DNA of 64,000 nt. Source: Kordiimonas pumila. Its GTDB lineage: Bacteria > Pseudomonadota > Alphaproteobacteria > Sphingomonadales > Kordiimonadaceae. The notes beneath the pieces were generated by a model that saw only the letters and a program-made list of their open reading frames with translations, had not been told where the DNA came from and did no database searches. The stretch is taken from positions 3,644,501 through 3,708,500 of the forward strand of contig NZ_CP061205.1 of the NCBI RefSeq assembly GCF_015240255.1, given 5' to 3'. Shown here piece by piece: positions 34,798 to 43,688 of this stretch (its first letter is position 1; each line of letters starts with the position of its first letter). Position numbers and translations under genes: made by a program.

Positions 34798-34878
34798 AAA
34801 AAAAAGAGCCACGCACGAAGCGTGGCCCAGGCTCAGGGAGGAAACGCCCACTCGGGGCATCCGCGGAGTTAACCGCTA
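34798..34878 (-). ncRNA. candidate trans-acting small RNA with C-rich single-stranded loop
   Basis: A predicted transcript of about 81 bases. It has a 4-bp stem GCGG/CCGC, a second short stem GCCC/GGGC, an unpaired GTTTCCTCCCTGA, and a Rho-independent terminator with stem GCCACGC/GCGTGGC followed by eight T. A promoter with TTGGAA and TACATT separated by 17 bases lies exactly upstream. The unpaired CCTCCC can pair with Shine-Dalgarno sequences, as in several alphaproteobacterial regulatory RNAs. No open frame of note overlaps it. It is not assigned to a named RNA family. Confidence 0.7.
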
Positions 34879-34884
34879 CTAAGT

Positions 34885-34913
34885 AATGTAATACGTCTGG
34901 AACCAAATTCCAA
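34885..34913 (-). promoter_or_regulatory. sigma-70-type promoter for the small RNA
   Basis: On the minus strand a -35 element TTGGAA (34908-34913) and a -10 element TACATT (34885-34890) are 17 bases apart. They place transcription start near 34878. Confidence 0.5.
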
Positions 34914-35165
34914 GTGAAGCTTACAATAAACTTTCTTGACAATTAGTTAACAAACACTATCCCCTTGAATTTAAAAGATATTTATTTTCAGATTTCTGAA
35001 AATTCTTTTTTTATTTTGAGTCGCACTCACCAAATACTGCACTTTTTGCCCCAAAACCTCTCGACTCATGCGTGTAACGTCAAGTTTCAAAAAAATGTCA
35101 CATGATCGACACTGATCTGTCACCCCTTTCCTTTATTAAAGCCACAAGCGATAAAGGATATGTGT

Positions 35166-36215
35166 ATGACCAAGCCTTTTTCTTTAAAGAAGAAATCGAA
35201 AAACAAAACCAGCTTTGGTAGTTTTTCTGGCTTTTCAGCGGTGCAGCCTAATTTTAACGAGGCACCTGCCGCGACTGAGCCTGCCACAACCATGACCTCC
35301 AGTATTATACCACTACTGGCTGCAGCGGGGCTTGAGCCGCCGGGTGATGCTCCGCCTGCGGAAGACGAGGAAATCACAACAAGGAAAAAAGGCGCGCGTC
35401 ACTACCGCGCTGTTTTTATATCTGACACCCACCTTGGCACCCGCGCTGCAAGGGTTGATCTTTTACTGGACTTTCTAAAGTCTATTTCATGCGAACAGTT
35501 ATATCTGGTTGGTGACATTGTTGATGGTTGGCAGATCAAGCGCTCATGGTTTTGGGATACAACCCATAACGATGTAATCCGCCGGGTGCTAAAAATGGCA
35601 AAACACGGCACCAAGGTAACCTACATCCCCGGCAACCACGATGAAGGCCTGCGTGGTTTTGAGGGTCATGACCTAGCTGGCGTTTCGCTGGAACCTGAGG
35701 TGGTATTTGAGGGCGCAAACGGCAAGCGCTACTGGGTACTGCACGGGGATCAGTTCGACGGTGTTGTGAAATATGCCAAATGGCTCGCCCATGTAGGGGA
35801 TTATGCCTATGTATTCCTGCTACGCCTGAACACCGCAGTGAATAAAATGCGCCGCCTGCTTGGATATGATTACTGGTCACTTTCTGCTTACCTGAAACAC
35901 AAGGTAAAGAACGCGGTTGAATATATCGGCAAATTCGAAGAAGCCGTGGCCGCAGAAGCGCGCCGCCGCGGTGTAGACGGTGTAATTTGTGGGCATATTC
36001 ACCAGGCCGAGCGCCGCATGTTTGACGATATTGAATATATGAATGACGGCGACTGGGTCGAAAGCTGCACTGCACTGGTAGAGCATGACAACGGCGAGTT
36101 TGAGATTCTGTACTGGGCCGAAATTGTTGCCCGCAGAAACGCCCGCCGTGCTCTAAAAGAAAATGCCCGTAAAAAGCCACGCAAAAACGGCCCCGTACCC
36201 ATAGCAGCAGAATAA
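35166..36215 (+). CDS. UDP-2,3-diacylglucosamine diphosphatase-like metallophosphoesterase
   Basis: A 349-residue calcineurin-type phosphoesterase related to LpxH, the lipid A precursor pyrophosphatase. The metal motifs are all present: FISDTHLG, LVGDIVDGW, YIPGNHDE, the LHGDQFD histidine and ICGHIHQAE. An 85-residue N-terminal extension rich in K, S, A and P is unlike LpxH and may be disordered. The ATG at 35166 is chosen because AGGA lies 7 bases before it. It is followed 72 bases later by a glycosyltransferase, a pairing seen in alphaproteobacterial glycolipid loci. Its role may therefore be in membrane glycolipid rather than lipid A synthesis. Confidence 0.82.
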   Translation: MTKPFSLKKKSKNKTSFGSFSGFSAVQPNFNEAPAATEPATTMTSSIIPLLAAAGLEPPGDAPPAEDEEITTRKKGARHYRAVFISDTHLGTRAARVDLLLDFLKSISCEQLYLVGDIVDGWQIKRSWFWDTTHNDVIRRVLKMAKHGTKVTYIPGNHDEGLRGFEGHDLAGVSLEPEVVFEGANGKRYWVLHGDQFDGVVKYAKWLAHVGDYAYVFLLRLNTAVNKMRRLLGYDYWSLSAYLKHKVKNAVEYIGKFEEAVAAEARRRGVDGVICGHIHQAERRMFDDIEYMNDGDWVESCTALVEHDNGEFEILYWAEIVARRNARRALKENARKKPRKNGPVPIAAE

Positions 36216-36287
36216 GCTGAACCCCTATAATAAAAGGCATGCGTTACAGCTACGGCTATGCCTTTATAAACGTATAGAGACAAAAAT

Positions 36288-37379
36288 ATGCCAGATACCA
36301 GCACTGCACCCGCGGCAAAAACCACGGCAGCTTTGGCAAAATCACTTGCCATTTGCATTGTAACAGACGCTTGGCACCCACAGGTGAACGGTGTGGTACG
36401 CACCTTAGATACCCTGCGTAGTGAACTGGAGACCATGGGTCATACAGTACACATGCTAACACCGGCCATGTTTAAAACCATGCCTTGCCCCACCTACCCG
36501 GAAATTAGGCTAGCCCTTGGCACCCGTAAACGTGTGTCCGAGATCATGGCAAACTGGCATATAGACGCGGTTCACATTGCGACAGAAGGACCGCTGGGCT
36601 GGGCTGCGCGCCGCTGGTGCATAAAAAGTGGCAGGTCATTCACCACTGCCTACCATACGGCATTTCCAGAATATATTGCAGCGCGCACACCACTGCCTGC
36701 AAGCTGGTTTTACCCACTGTTCCGCAAATTTCACAGTGCCAGTAGCGGCGTGCTTGTCGCGACCCCCACTGTCAGACAGATGTTGACAGATCATGGCTTT
36801 AAAAACATTGTACCTTGGACCCGCGGTGTTGACAGTGCCCAGTTCCACCCCATGCCCGCAGCGTATGCAGACTGCACCCTAAAGCGCCCGGTACAGCTTT
36901 ATGTAGGCCGCGTGGCCGTTGAAAAAAATATCGAGGCTTTCCTTGGCTGTAAGGTACCTGGTACCAAAGTGGTCGTGGGCGAAGGCCCCGTAATGACAAA
37001 ACTAAAGGCAAAATTTCCTGATGTGCAGTTTTGGGGCGCTAAATCAGGGGCTGAACTCGCGGCTGCCTATGCAGTTGCTGATGTGTTTGTCTTCCCGTCA
37101 AAAACAGACACCTTTGGCCTTGTGATGATTGAGGCGCTTGCAGCTGGCGTACCGGTTGCAGCCTACCCCGTGCAGGGGCCGGTTGATGTACTGGGAGACA
37201 GGGGCAAAGGGCCGTTTAAAGGCTGGAAAAAGCAAATAGCCGCGCTGAATAATAATCTTGAGGTTGCCATTCAGGATGCCCTAACCCTTGAGCGTACCGA
37301 CTGCGCCGAATTTGCAAAACTGTATAACTGGCAAGCAGTGGCCGAACAGTTCCTCAGCGCCCTTCAGGTTGAGGGTTAA
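36288..37379 (+). CDS. glycosyltransferase family 4 (GT-B), glycolipid type
   Basis: A 363-residue GT-B glycosyltransferase. The N-terminal acceptor domain begins CIVTDAWHPQVNGVVRTLDTL and the C-terminal nucleotide-sugar domain contains VFVFPSKTDTFGLVMIEALA, the EX7E-like element. It resembles alphaproteobacterial glycosyltransferases acting on diacylglycerol or phosphatidyl lipids. The partner phosphoesterase gene lies just upstream on the same strand. Its last 26 bases overlap the end of the convergent membrane-protein gene. Donor and acceptor are unproven. Confidence 0.83.
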   Translation: MPDTSTAPAAKTTAALAKSLAICIVTDAWHPQVNGVVRTLDTLRSELETMGHTVHMLTPAMFKTMPCPTYPEIRLALGTRKRVSEIMANWHIDAVHIATEGPLGWAARRWCIKSGRSFTTAYHTAFPEYIAARTPLPASWFYPLFRKFHSASSGVLVATPTVRQMLTDHGFKNIVPWTRGVDSAQFHPMPAAYADCTLKRPVQLYVGRVAVEKNIEAFLGCKVPGTKVVVGEGPVMTKLKAKFPDVQFWGAKSGAELAAAYAVADVFVFPSKTDTFGLVMIEALAAGVPVAAYPVQGPVDVLGDRGKGPFKGWKKQIAALNNNLEVAIQDALTLERTDCAEFAKLYNWQAVAEQFLSALQVEG

Positions 37380-38074
37380 GTTTATAATCTAGCTCAAGCT
37401 CAGAGAACAATCTCGCGAATAGTAATGATCCTGTCGTCATAATCGAAATGATTATAAAACTATCTATAAAGGCAGACACGAACCAAAAGTCAAAAACCAC
37501 AGAAATGAGTGAAATTGGAAACAATGGTATTGCAATAGCAGTGCAGCTCCCAAATCCCCCCAGTGCGCTAACGTATAAAATACCAAAAACATCTCTGCCC
37601 CTGGGGACATACACAAAACTTTTGTATCCCGCTATCATCGCTGGAAAACTCAACAGAACAACAAATAAAGCCCCGTACAGCACCAAAAAAAGAACAAAAA
37701 GCATAAATACCGCAGCCATTGAGCTGGTCAATTCTTCCAAAACTCCTGAAAGGTAAAATAAGCCTCGCAATATAGTAAGTACCAAGATGGAAAGTGAAAA
37801 ATATTTCATGATGACTTTATAATCAGAGCCACCCTTGCTTGCATCTGGTGATAAAAGGGCAACCTGCCACTTATATATATTCCATGATGCTGCAATCCAC
37901 ACGAACAGTATAGAAATTAAGCCCTTGCCTTGCGTGTCATCAATGCCAGCAATAATGAAACCCACAATTGCTAGGGCACATATAAATGATGGAATGATTG
38001 CACTCTTAAAGTATTGGAAATTTCTGTTTCCAAATAAACTTTACTGTACTTTTTATGACCGCATCTTTTTCCAT
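37354..38074 (-). pseudogene. membrane protein gene with a +1 frameshift near its start
   Basis: A five-to-six-helix inner-membrane protein of unknown family. An ATG at 38074 behind GGGGGA opens the frame MEKDAVIKSTVKFIWKQKFP, which stops after 22 residues at TAA (38006-38008). Continuing in the +1 frame gives KSAIIPSFICALAIVGFIIAG and then the rest of the protein without a break to 37354. The junction reads CTT TAA G on the coding strand. It may be a real frameshift mutation, a sequencing slip in the T/A run or a programmed +1 shift. The downstream part alone has only a GTG at 37965 without a ribosome site. No function is recognised. Confidence 0.65.
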
Positions 38075-38261
38075 AAGTCCCCCAATCAATATATTTTCTT
38101 CGCCATTTTAGTCAGCACCTGTATCAACGCAACCATTTTCAGATCAGGCGTCGCTATCAAGTGGACACGCATATATAACAATGTCACTTGCCTTATGTGC
38201 GAGTGCCTGATAGGGGCTTCGCAACACTATAGAATAGACTATATAAGACGGAGACAGGCGC

Positions 38262-38687
38262 GTGCCCAAGGACATCAGCACACCGGTTGCAACTACCTTG
38301 AACGAAAACGACACTGTAAAAGACTATTTTGTGGTCCGCGACGGTATTCGTTATGCAGGAACGCATCTGATTATTGACCTGTACGGCGCATCGCGCCTTA
38401 ACGAGTTGCCGCACATTGAAGAAACCCTGCGCGCATGTATCACCGCATCAAAGGCAACTCTGCTGCATATGCACCTGCACCCGTTTGAACCAAACGGTGT
38501 GAGCGGTGTGGCTGTGCTGGCGGAAAGCCATATTTCTGTGCACACGTGGCCTGAGAGCGATTATGCTGCTTTTGATGTCTTTATGTGTGGGGCCACAAAA
38601 CCTGAGGTCTGCGCCGACATTCTGGAAGCTGCCTTTAAGCCAAAAAATCTTGTCGTTACTGAACTTTTACGGGGTAAAAACTTATGA
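38262..38687 (+). CDS. speD: S-adenosylmethionine decarboxylase proenzyme, prokaryotic class
   Basis: A 141-residue proenzyme that cleaves itself at the Glu-Ser bond in LAESHISVHTWPE to make the pyruvoyl cofactor. It then converts AdoMet to the aminopropyl donor for spermidine. The N-terminal YAGTHLIIDLYGASRL and the ESDYAAFDVFMCG region are typical. It begins with GTG behind GGAG. Its last 4 bases overlap the ATGA of the spermidine synthase gene, so the two are translationally coupled. No riboswitch was recognised in the 187-base leader. Confidence 0.93.
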   Translation: MPKDISTPVATTLNENDTVKDYFVVRDGIRYAGTHLIIDLYGASRLNELPHIEETLRACITASKATLLHMHLHPFEPNGVSGVAVLAESHISVHTWPESDYAAFDVFMCGATKPEVCADILEAAFKPKNLVVTELLRGKNL

Positions 38688-39565
38688 GCCAGAAACCTGC
38701 AGCCCCTTCGTGGTGGCGTGAACGGTCTGAAGATATAGGCGCCGCACTCTCACTTGAGGTAACCCTGCTACACCGCGAGCAAAGCCCCTATCAATTGATT
38801 GAGATTTTAGACCATAAAGCCTATGGTCGCCTTCTAGTGCTAGATGGCTATGTGCAGGCAAGTCAGGCTGACGAATTTATCTATCACGAGATGGCACTGC
38901 ACGTGCCGCTTTTAGGCCGCGAGCGCACTAACACATCTGTCCTTATTCTGGGCGGCGGTGACGGCGGCGCACTAAGAGAAGCGCTTGTGCATGATTTTGT
39001 AACCGACGTGACCATGGTGGAAATTGACGAACGCGTTATCGCGCTTTCAAATGAATATCTGGGCGTGAACGGCAACTATAACGACCCACGTGTTACCCTG
39101 CATATTGAAAACGCGGCGGATGTTGTTGCCCGGTATGTGGCTGAGGGTAAAAAATATGACCTGATCCTGCTGGACCTCACAGAACCGGTTGGTCCTTCTG
39201 CTTGCCTGTTCACGGAGGATTTCTGCCGTGAACTTGTGAAGCTGGTATCAGACACAGGTGTGATTATCGATTCAGATAGTATTTTCCTGTCCACCAGTGG
39301 CGGTCAGTTCCTACAAGAAGACAGCGACCACGGCGAAAACCTTGTAAATGTGATGCGTCGTACCAAGATGCTACCTCATATGGAAGTATACCGCGGCAAA
39401 GTGCCTGTATACCCTGGCGCTGATTTTGGCTTTTACCTATACAGCCGCGACGGTGTTTCTCTAAAGCAACCAGTGCGTAACTATGAAGGCAAGCAGTATA
39501 GCCCAGAGATGCACAGCGCCGCTTTTGTACTGCCCCGCTGGCAAAAAGAATGGCTTGGGCTATAG
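38684..39565 (+). CDS. speE: spermidine synthase (polyamine aminopropyltransferase)
   Basis: A 293-residue aminopropyltransferase that joins putrescine and decarboxylated AdoMet. The Rossmann glycine motif is LILGGGDGGALREAL and the catalytic Asp is in LILLDLTEPVGPS. The N-terminal strand segment LLVLDGYVQASQADEFIYHE is typical. It overlaps speD by 4 bases. Ending MEVYRGKVPVYPGADFGF is family-like. The pair supplies spermidine for general growth. Confidence 0.93.
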   Translation: MSQKPAAPSWWRERSEDIGAALSLEVTLLHREQSPYQLIEILDHKAYGRLLVLDGYVQASQADEFIYHEMALHVPLLGRERTNTSVLILGGGDGGALREALVHDFVTDVTMVEIDERVIALSNEYLGVNGNYNDPRVTLHIENAADVVARYVAEGKKYDLILLDLTEPVGPSACLFTEDFCRELVKLVSDTGVIIDSDSIFLSTSGGQFLQEDSDHGENLVNVMRRTKMLPHMEVYRGKVPVYPGADFGFYLYSRDGVSLKQPVRNYEGKQYSPEMHSAAFVLPRWQKEWLGL

Positions 39566-39657
39566 GCCTGCTTCCACGCTGAAAACTAGGTTTCAAGGCA
39601 AGAACTCTTTCCTTCTTGCCTAATTGCCATTTCCCGCGTATAAGGCGCGCAAATGCT

Positions 39658-39690
39658 GGGGCCCATATAGGTGAGGCCCCTTTTATAATT
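39658..39690 (+). terminator. intrinsic terminator after speDE
   Basis: GGGGCC pairs with GGCCCC around an 11-base loop and is followed by TTTTATAATTTT. An extra weak hairpin (AGGCAAGAA/TTCTTGCCT) lies upstream at 39596-39621. Confidence 0.6.
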
Positions 39691-39776
39691 TTGTAACAGA
39701 TGGTGTGCATAGATACTCCCCAGAGTCCATGCGCGAAGTGCGCCGGTAAAAGAGCGCCGCCCCCCAGGAATGTAAA

Positions 39777-41609
39777 ATGACAAAAAAAATACGCAATATC
39801 GCGATTATCGCGCACGTTGACCACGGTAAGACAACACTTGTGGATAACCTTTTCAAACAGTCTGGTATGCTACGCGAAAACCAGCGCATGGAAGAACGTG
39901 CGATGGATAGCGGCGATCTGGAAAAAGAACGCGGCATTACTATTCTCGCGAAATGTACGTCTGTTATGTGGGGCGACACGCGCGTTAATATTGTTGATAC
40001 ACCAGGCCACGCCGATTTCGGCGGTGAGGTGGAACGTATTCTTTCCATGGTTGATGGTGTGGTCCTGCTGGTTGATGCCGCAGAAGGCCCTATGCCGCAA
40101 ACCAAATTTGTAACCATGAAGGCCCTCGCCCTTGGCTTGTGCCCAATTGTGGTTGTAAACAAAGTTGATAAATCAGACGGTGATCCAGACGCAGCAACAG
40201 ACGCCTGTTTTGACCTGTTCGTGAACTTGGATGCAAACGAAGACCAGCTTGATTTCCCTGTAATGTACGCCTCTGGCCGTAATGGTTGGTGCGACGAAAC
40301 ACTCGATGGGCCACGCGAAAACCTGCACCCGCTGTTTGAGAAAATTATCGAGCATGTTCCTGCGCCAAAAGTGGTAACAAACGGTAACGCTGACAAGCCT
40401 TTTTCCATGCTGATCAGCCTGCTTGACCGCGACAACTTTGTTGGTCGTATCCTGACCGGGCGTATTGAAACAGGCCGGGTAAAAATTGGTACCCCTATTC
40501 ACGCACTTGCCCATGACGGCGGCGTTCTGGAAACTGGTCGTATTTCAAAGCTGCTCGCTTTTAGGGGGCTTGAACGCGTACCGGTGGAAGAAGCAGAAGC
40601 AGGTGACATTGTCGCGATCGCAGGCCTCACAGTTGCAAACGTGGCGGACACCATCTCTGTTCCTGAAGTTACAGAACCGCTGCACGCTATTCCGGTTGAC
40701 CCACCAACCCTCGCAATGACCTTTATGGTAAATGACAGCCCACTTGCTGGCCGCGAAGGCAAGCATGTAACAAGCCGGGTTATCCGCGACCGCTTAATGC
40801 GCGAAGCCGAAGGTAACGTTGCGATCGAAGTTACAGAATCTGAAAGCAAAGACGCTTTCGAAGTAGCTGGCCGCGGCGAGCTGCAACTTGGTGTCCTTAT
40901 TGAAACTATGCGCCGCGAAGGCTTTGAGCTTGCAATCTCTCGCCCACGCGTACTGTTCAAAAATGACGATAACGGCAAGCGTCTTGAACCATACGAAACT
41001 GTACAGATCGATGTGGACGAAGAATACCAAGGCAACGTGGTAGAGAAAATGTCGCAGCGCAAGGCTGAACTTAAAGGTATGGTACCATCAGGTGGTGGTA
41101 AAGTACGCCTGACGTTTGATGCCCCTGCCCGCGGCCTTATTGGTTATCATGGTGAATTCCTGACAGACACACGCGGTACCGGTATTATGGCCCGCGCCTA
41201 TGACCGCTACGACGCCTACAAAGGCCCAATCCGTGCACGTCAGCGCGGTGTGCTGATCGCCACAGCTGGCGGCAAGGCCGTTCAGTATGCGCTGTTCTAT
41301 TTACAGGAACGCGGTACTATCATGATCAACCACGGCGACGAAGTGTATGAAGGCATGATTATCGGCGAGCATAGCCGCGATAACGATCTTGACGTAAACG
41401 TGCAGAAAGCCAAACAGCTTACAAACATGCGCGCCAGTGGCAAGGACGATGCTATCAAAATGACCACGCCGAAGATTTTGCCTCTTGAGGAAGCTCTTGC
41501 CTACATTAACGACGACGAGCTGGTTGAGGTAACACCACAAAGCATTCGCTTGCGCAAACGCTACCTCTTACCACACGAGCGTAAGAAAAACGCCAAAGCA
41601 GCAGAATAA
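39777..41609 (+). CDS. typA: translational GTPase TypA/BipA
   Basis: A 610-residue ribosome-associated GTPase of the elongation-factor family. The G1 motif is AHVDHGKTT, G2 lies in RGITILAK, G3 is DTPGHADFGG and G4 is NKVDKSDGD. It has the full EF-G-like and BipA C-terminal domains, ending with the lysine-rich LLPHERKKNAKAAE. BipA helps ribosome assembly and stress adaptation, especially at low temperature. The gene stands alone with its own terminator at 41634, and the length is normal for the family. Confidence 0.96.
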   Translation: MTKKIRNIAIIAHVDHGKTTLVDNLFKQSGMLRENQRMEERAMDSGDLEKERGITILAKCTSVMWGDTRVNIVDTPGHADFGGEVERILSMVDGVVLLVDAAEGPMPQTKFVTMKALALGLCPIVVVNKVDKSDGDPDAATDACFDLFVNLDANEDQLDFPVMYASGRNGWCDETLDGPRENLHPLFEKIIEHVPAPKVVTNGNADKPFSMLISLLDRDNFVGRILTGRIETGRVKIGTPIHALAHDGGVLETGRISKLLAFRGLERVPVEEAEAGDIVAIAGLTVANVADTISVPEVTEPLHAIPVDPPTLAMTFMVNDSPLAGREGKHVTSRVIRDRLMREAEGNVAIEVTESESKDAFEVAGRGELQLGVLIETMRREGFELAISRPRVLFKNDDNGKRLEPYETVQIDVDEEYQGNVVEKMSQRKAELKGMVPSGGGKVRLTFDAPARGLIGYHGEFLTDTRGTGIMARAYDRYDAYKGPIRARQRGVLIATAGGKAVQYALFYLQERGTIMINHGDEVYEGMIIGEHSRDNDLDVNVQKAKQLTNMRASGKDDAIKMTTPKILPLEEALAYINDDELVEVTPQSIRLRKRYLLPHERKKNAKAAE

Positions 41610-41633
41610 AACCTACCAAAAGCGGTTTACCGC

Positions 41634-41668
41634 AAAGGCGCCACGGCTTATCCGGTGGCGCCTTTTTT
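41634..41668 (+). terminator. intrinsic terminator after typA
   Basis: AAAGGCGCCAC pairs with GTGGCGCCTTT around a 10-base loop and runs into six T residues, 25 bases after the typA stop. Confidence 0.88.
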
Positions 41669-41823
41669 ATGACGTAATTTTTGGTATATTGTAAAAGTAG
41701 ATAAAACGTCTTATATTAGACAGACAAGTGACGCTGAAAACAGCGCGCCATAAAATAAAAAACGACAACGACCGAGCGGCCAAATACATAAAAAAGCCGC
41801 ACGACAAGCGAAGGAGAAAACCC

Positions 41824-41970
41824 ATGCAGAAACCTGCAAGCACCTACGGTATGACCAAAGTTGAATATCAACGCAGGCTGCAAGCTTTTGAGCAAGCTCA
41901 AGCTTACCGTGAAGCTGCCCAGCAGCCAAGAGACGGCCTGTTCACGCGCCTTTTCAAGCGCAGCCATTAA
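41824..41970 (+). CDS. small 48-residue basic protein of unknown function
   Basis: A short frame with a strong ribosome site (AAGGAG, 6 bases before the ATG). The product is a charged, helix-forming peptide: residues 10-30 (MTKVEYQRRLQAFEQAQAYR) look amphipathic and coiled, and the end FTRLFKRSH is basic. No signal peptide or membrane segment is seen. It lies alone after typA, beyond that gene's terminator, so it has its own promoter. No family is recognised. The good start site is the main evidence that it is translated. Confidence 0.55.
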   Translation: MQKPASTYGMTKVEYQRRLQAFEQAQAYREAAQQPRDGLFTRLFKRSH

Positions 41971-42055
41971 AATAGTCCTTTTGAAAGCTTAAAAACCCGC
42001 AGCACGGGCACCTTTGCATGTGCCGGTCCTTTTAGCATGATCCCATGTGGTTATT

Positions 42056-42556
42056 CTATGAATTCAGCCATGTTATGAGGGTGCTTCTGATTGTAAAATC
42101 AGTTGCCCCTTCTATACAAAAGGTATCTAGAGACGGGTTTACACGTAAACCATAATTATTTGGAGTTTTATATTCATCGGCAACCAGCATTGTGACTACT
42201 TCTAATATCCCATCCCCAAATGTAAACCAAGAATACTCATTGTCCGCAATGCCATAAATTGCAGCCTTGGGGATAGTGAGCACCCCTTGCCGTGTTGTTA
42301 AACACAAATGGTTTGTATGGATTTCCAAGGCATTTTTAGAATATCGGACAGGATACTGTATAATAGGATACTGTATCCATAGAAAAATTAGCATCACCAC
42401 ACAGAATATCAGGCTAAAACCAAGCGTGTCGCGCCCGACATCACTATAAAAAGCATAAACGGGCGCCAAAACCAGAACAGCAACGGTGACCCAAAAGCAA
42501 ATGATCATCATGGCAATTTGTCGCGTTTTAAACTTATAAATAATCGGATATTCCAT
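42056..42556 (-). CDS. hypothetical membrane protein, two helices
   Basis: A 166-residue protein with two N-terminal membrane segments (about residues 14-36 and 47-62) and a C-terminal soluble beta-rich part with QGVLTIPKAAIYGIADNEYSW. This layout recalls small bacterial membrane proteins with a cytoplasmic PH-like domain, but no family is identified. It is isolated between a convergent 48-residue gene and the MscS gene. The gene ends 85 bases short of the small gene, and the stem GGCAC/GTGCC there is too short to call a terminator. Confidence 0.6.
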   Translation of the reverse strand: MEYPIIYKFKTRQIAMMIICFWVTVAVLVLAPVYAFYSDVGRDTLGFSLIFCVVMLIFLWIQYPIIQYPVRYSKNALEIHTNHLCLTTRQGVLTIPKAAIYGIADNEYSWFTFGDGILEVVTMLVADEYKTPNNYGLRVNPSLDTFCIEGATDFTIRSTLITWLNS

Positions 42557-42718
42557 AGCCTACCCCAGCTTAAAATGTTTCTATGGCACCACTTTCTAAA
42601 TATTCACTTTTACCTCTCAACTCTTTTGAGAAGTGGAGTATTCGGTCAAATTGACAAATACCAATAGGTATATTTATTCATCTATAGTCAAAGCCGCTAA
42701 TGTTCCCCACAAACCGTA

Positions 42719-42746
42719 TAAAAAGGCGCCACACGGGCGCCTTTTA
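42719..42746 (-). terminator. bidirectional terminator after the MscS gene
   Basis: A perfect 10-base-pair stem AAAAGGCGCC/GGCGCCTTTT with a 5-base loop lies 31 bases beyond the MscS stop. T-rich sequence follows on both strands, so it can stop transcripts in either direction. Confidence 0.8.
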
Positions 42747-42776
42747 TGTGTTTCGCGATCGACATGAAGCCTGCTT

Positions 42777-43604
42777 TTAGTCTTCTTTTTCGATATAAAG
42801 CGTGCGCGACGGGAATGGAATATCCACATCGCTGGCGTTGAAGTTTTCTTTCACGGTTTTAAGCAGCGCCCACTTCAGCGGCCAATAATCACTACCAAGG
42901 CACCAGACCCGCACCATAATATCAACACTGCTTTCACCAAGATTTGACACGGCAACAACCGCCTCAGGCTCTTTCATGCAGCGCTCGTCAGCCGCCAGCG
43001 CCTTACGGATAATATCCATCGCCTTATTAATATCAGCGCCGTAACCAATGCCAAAAACCATGTCCAGCCGGCGGGTGTCGTGGTGATTAAAGTTTTTAAT
43101 GCTAGACCCCCAAACACTGCTGTTTGGAACGGTAATGCGTACGTTATCTGGCGTGTCCATTTCAGTCACGAACAGAGTAATAGCCTTCACCACGCCTGCT
43201 GTGCCGCCTACATCGACAAATTGCCCAACCCGGAACGGCCGGAAGATCAAAAGCATAACACCAGCAGCCACATTAGAAAGCGTGCCCTGCAGTGCGAGGC
43301 CAATGGCAAGGCCTGCCGCACCAATAACCGCCACAAGGCTTGTGGTTTCCACCCCAAACTGGCCTAAAATCGCAATCACTGTAAAAATAATAACCGCGTA
43401 TTTCGCAAGGCTCGCCAAGAAATGGGAAACCGTTTCATCCATTTTTTCGCTACGGCCCAAAATTTTGCCAAGCCGCACCTTAACCGCACCGGCAAGCCAC
43501 AAGCCAATGATCAGGATAAGAATAGCGCCAATAACCGAAAGGCCCATATCAATGGCTTGTGCCAACATCACATCCATCTGCTCATTATCATTCAATAGGT
43601 CCAT
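42777..43604 (-). CDS. small-conductance mechanosensitive channel, MscS family
   Basis: A 275-residue homoheptameric channel protein that relieves osmotic pressure. Three transmembrane segments lie in the first 115 residues; the pore-lining TM3 (AVIGAAGLAIGLALQGTLSN) has the typical Gly-Ala packing, followed by the hinge AAGVMLLIFRPFRVGQ. The beta domain and the alpha-beta domain complete the protein at normal MscS length. It stands alone between two terminators and probably responds only to membrane tension. Confidence 0.9.
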   Translation of the reverse strand: MDLLNDNEQMDVMLAQAIDMGLSVIGAILILIIGLWLAGAVKVRLGKILGRSEKMDETVSHFLASLAKYAVIIFTVIAILGQFGVETTSLVAVIGAAGLAIGLALQGTLSNVAAGVMLLIFRPFRVGQFVDVGGTAGVVKAITLFVTEMDTPDNVRITVPNSSVWGSSIKNFNHHDTRRLDMVFGIGYGADINKAMDIIRKALAADERCMKEPEAVVAVSNLGESSVDIMVRVWCLGSDYWPLKWALLKTVKENFNASDVDIPFPSRTLYIEKED

Positions 43605-43688
43605 GAAAGTTTCCTGTTATTCTTCAAATGTTATTTGTTAAAGGGCCATTTAAGCTGGCCGGGCTATGGTATTACAAAAGTAGCAGAA

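Larger units (their letters stand above)
34687..35165. other. 479-base gap containing a candidate small RNA
   Basis: No protein gene is seen. The left half holds the minus-strand small RNA at 34798-34878 with its promoter. The right half, 34920-35150, is AT-rich and probably holds the promoter of the phosphoesterase gene; I recognise no further structure there. Confidence 0.6.

Noticed and set aside
35536-36436. Minus-strand frames opposite the phosphoesterase and glycosyltransferase genes
   Set aside because: Both plus-strand genes carry full catalytic motifs, and the minus frames have no domains.
38095-38261. Possible AdoMet or polyamine riboswitch before speD
   Set aside because: Only a weak stem is visible and I could not match any known riboswitch core.
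39683-41062. Minus-strand frames of about 190-250 codons opposite typA
   Set aside because: They mirror a highly conserved GTPase and are rich in Ser, Arg and Thr, as expected for antisense shadows.
41990-42040. Terminator after the 48-residue gene
   Set aside because: The stem GGCAC/GTGCC has only five base pairs and a short T run, too weak to call.
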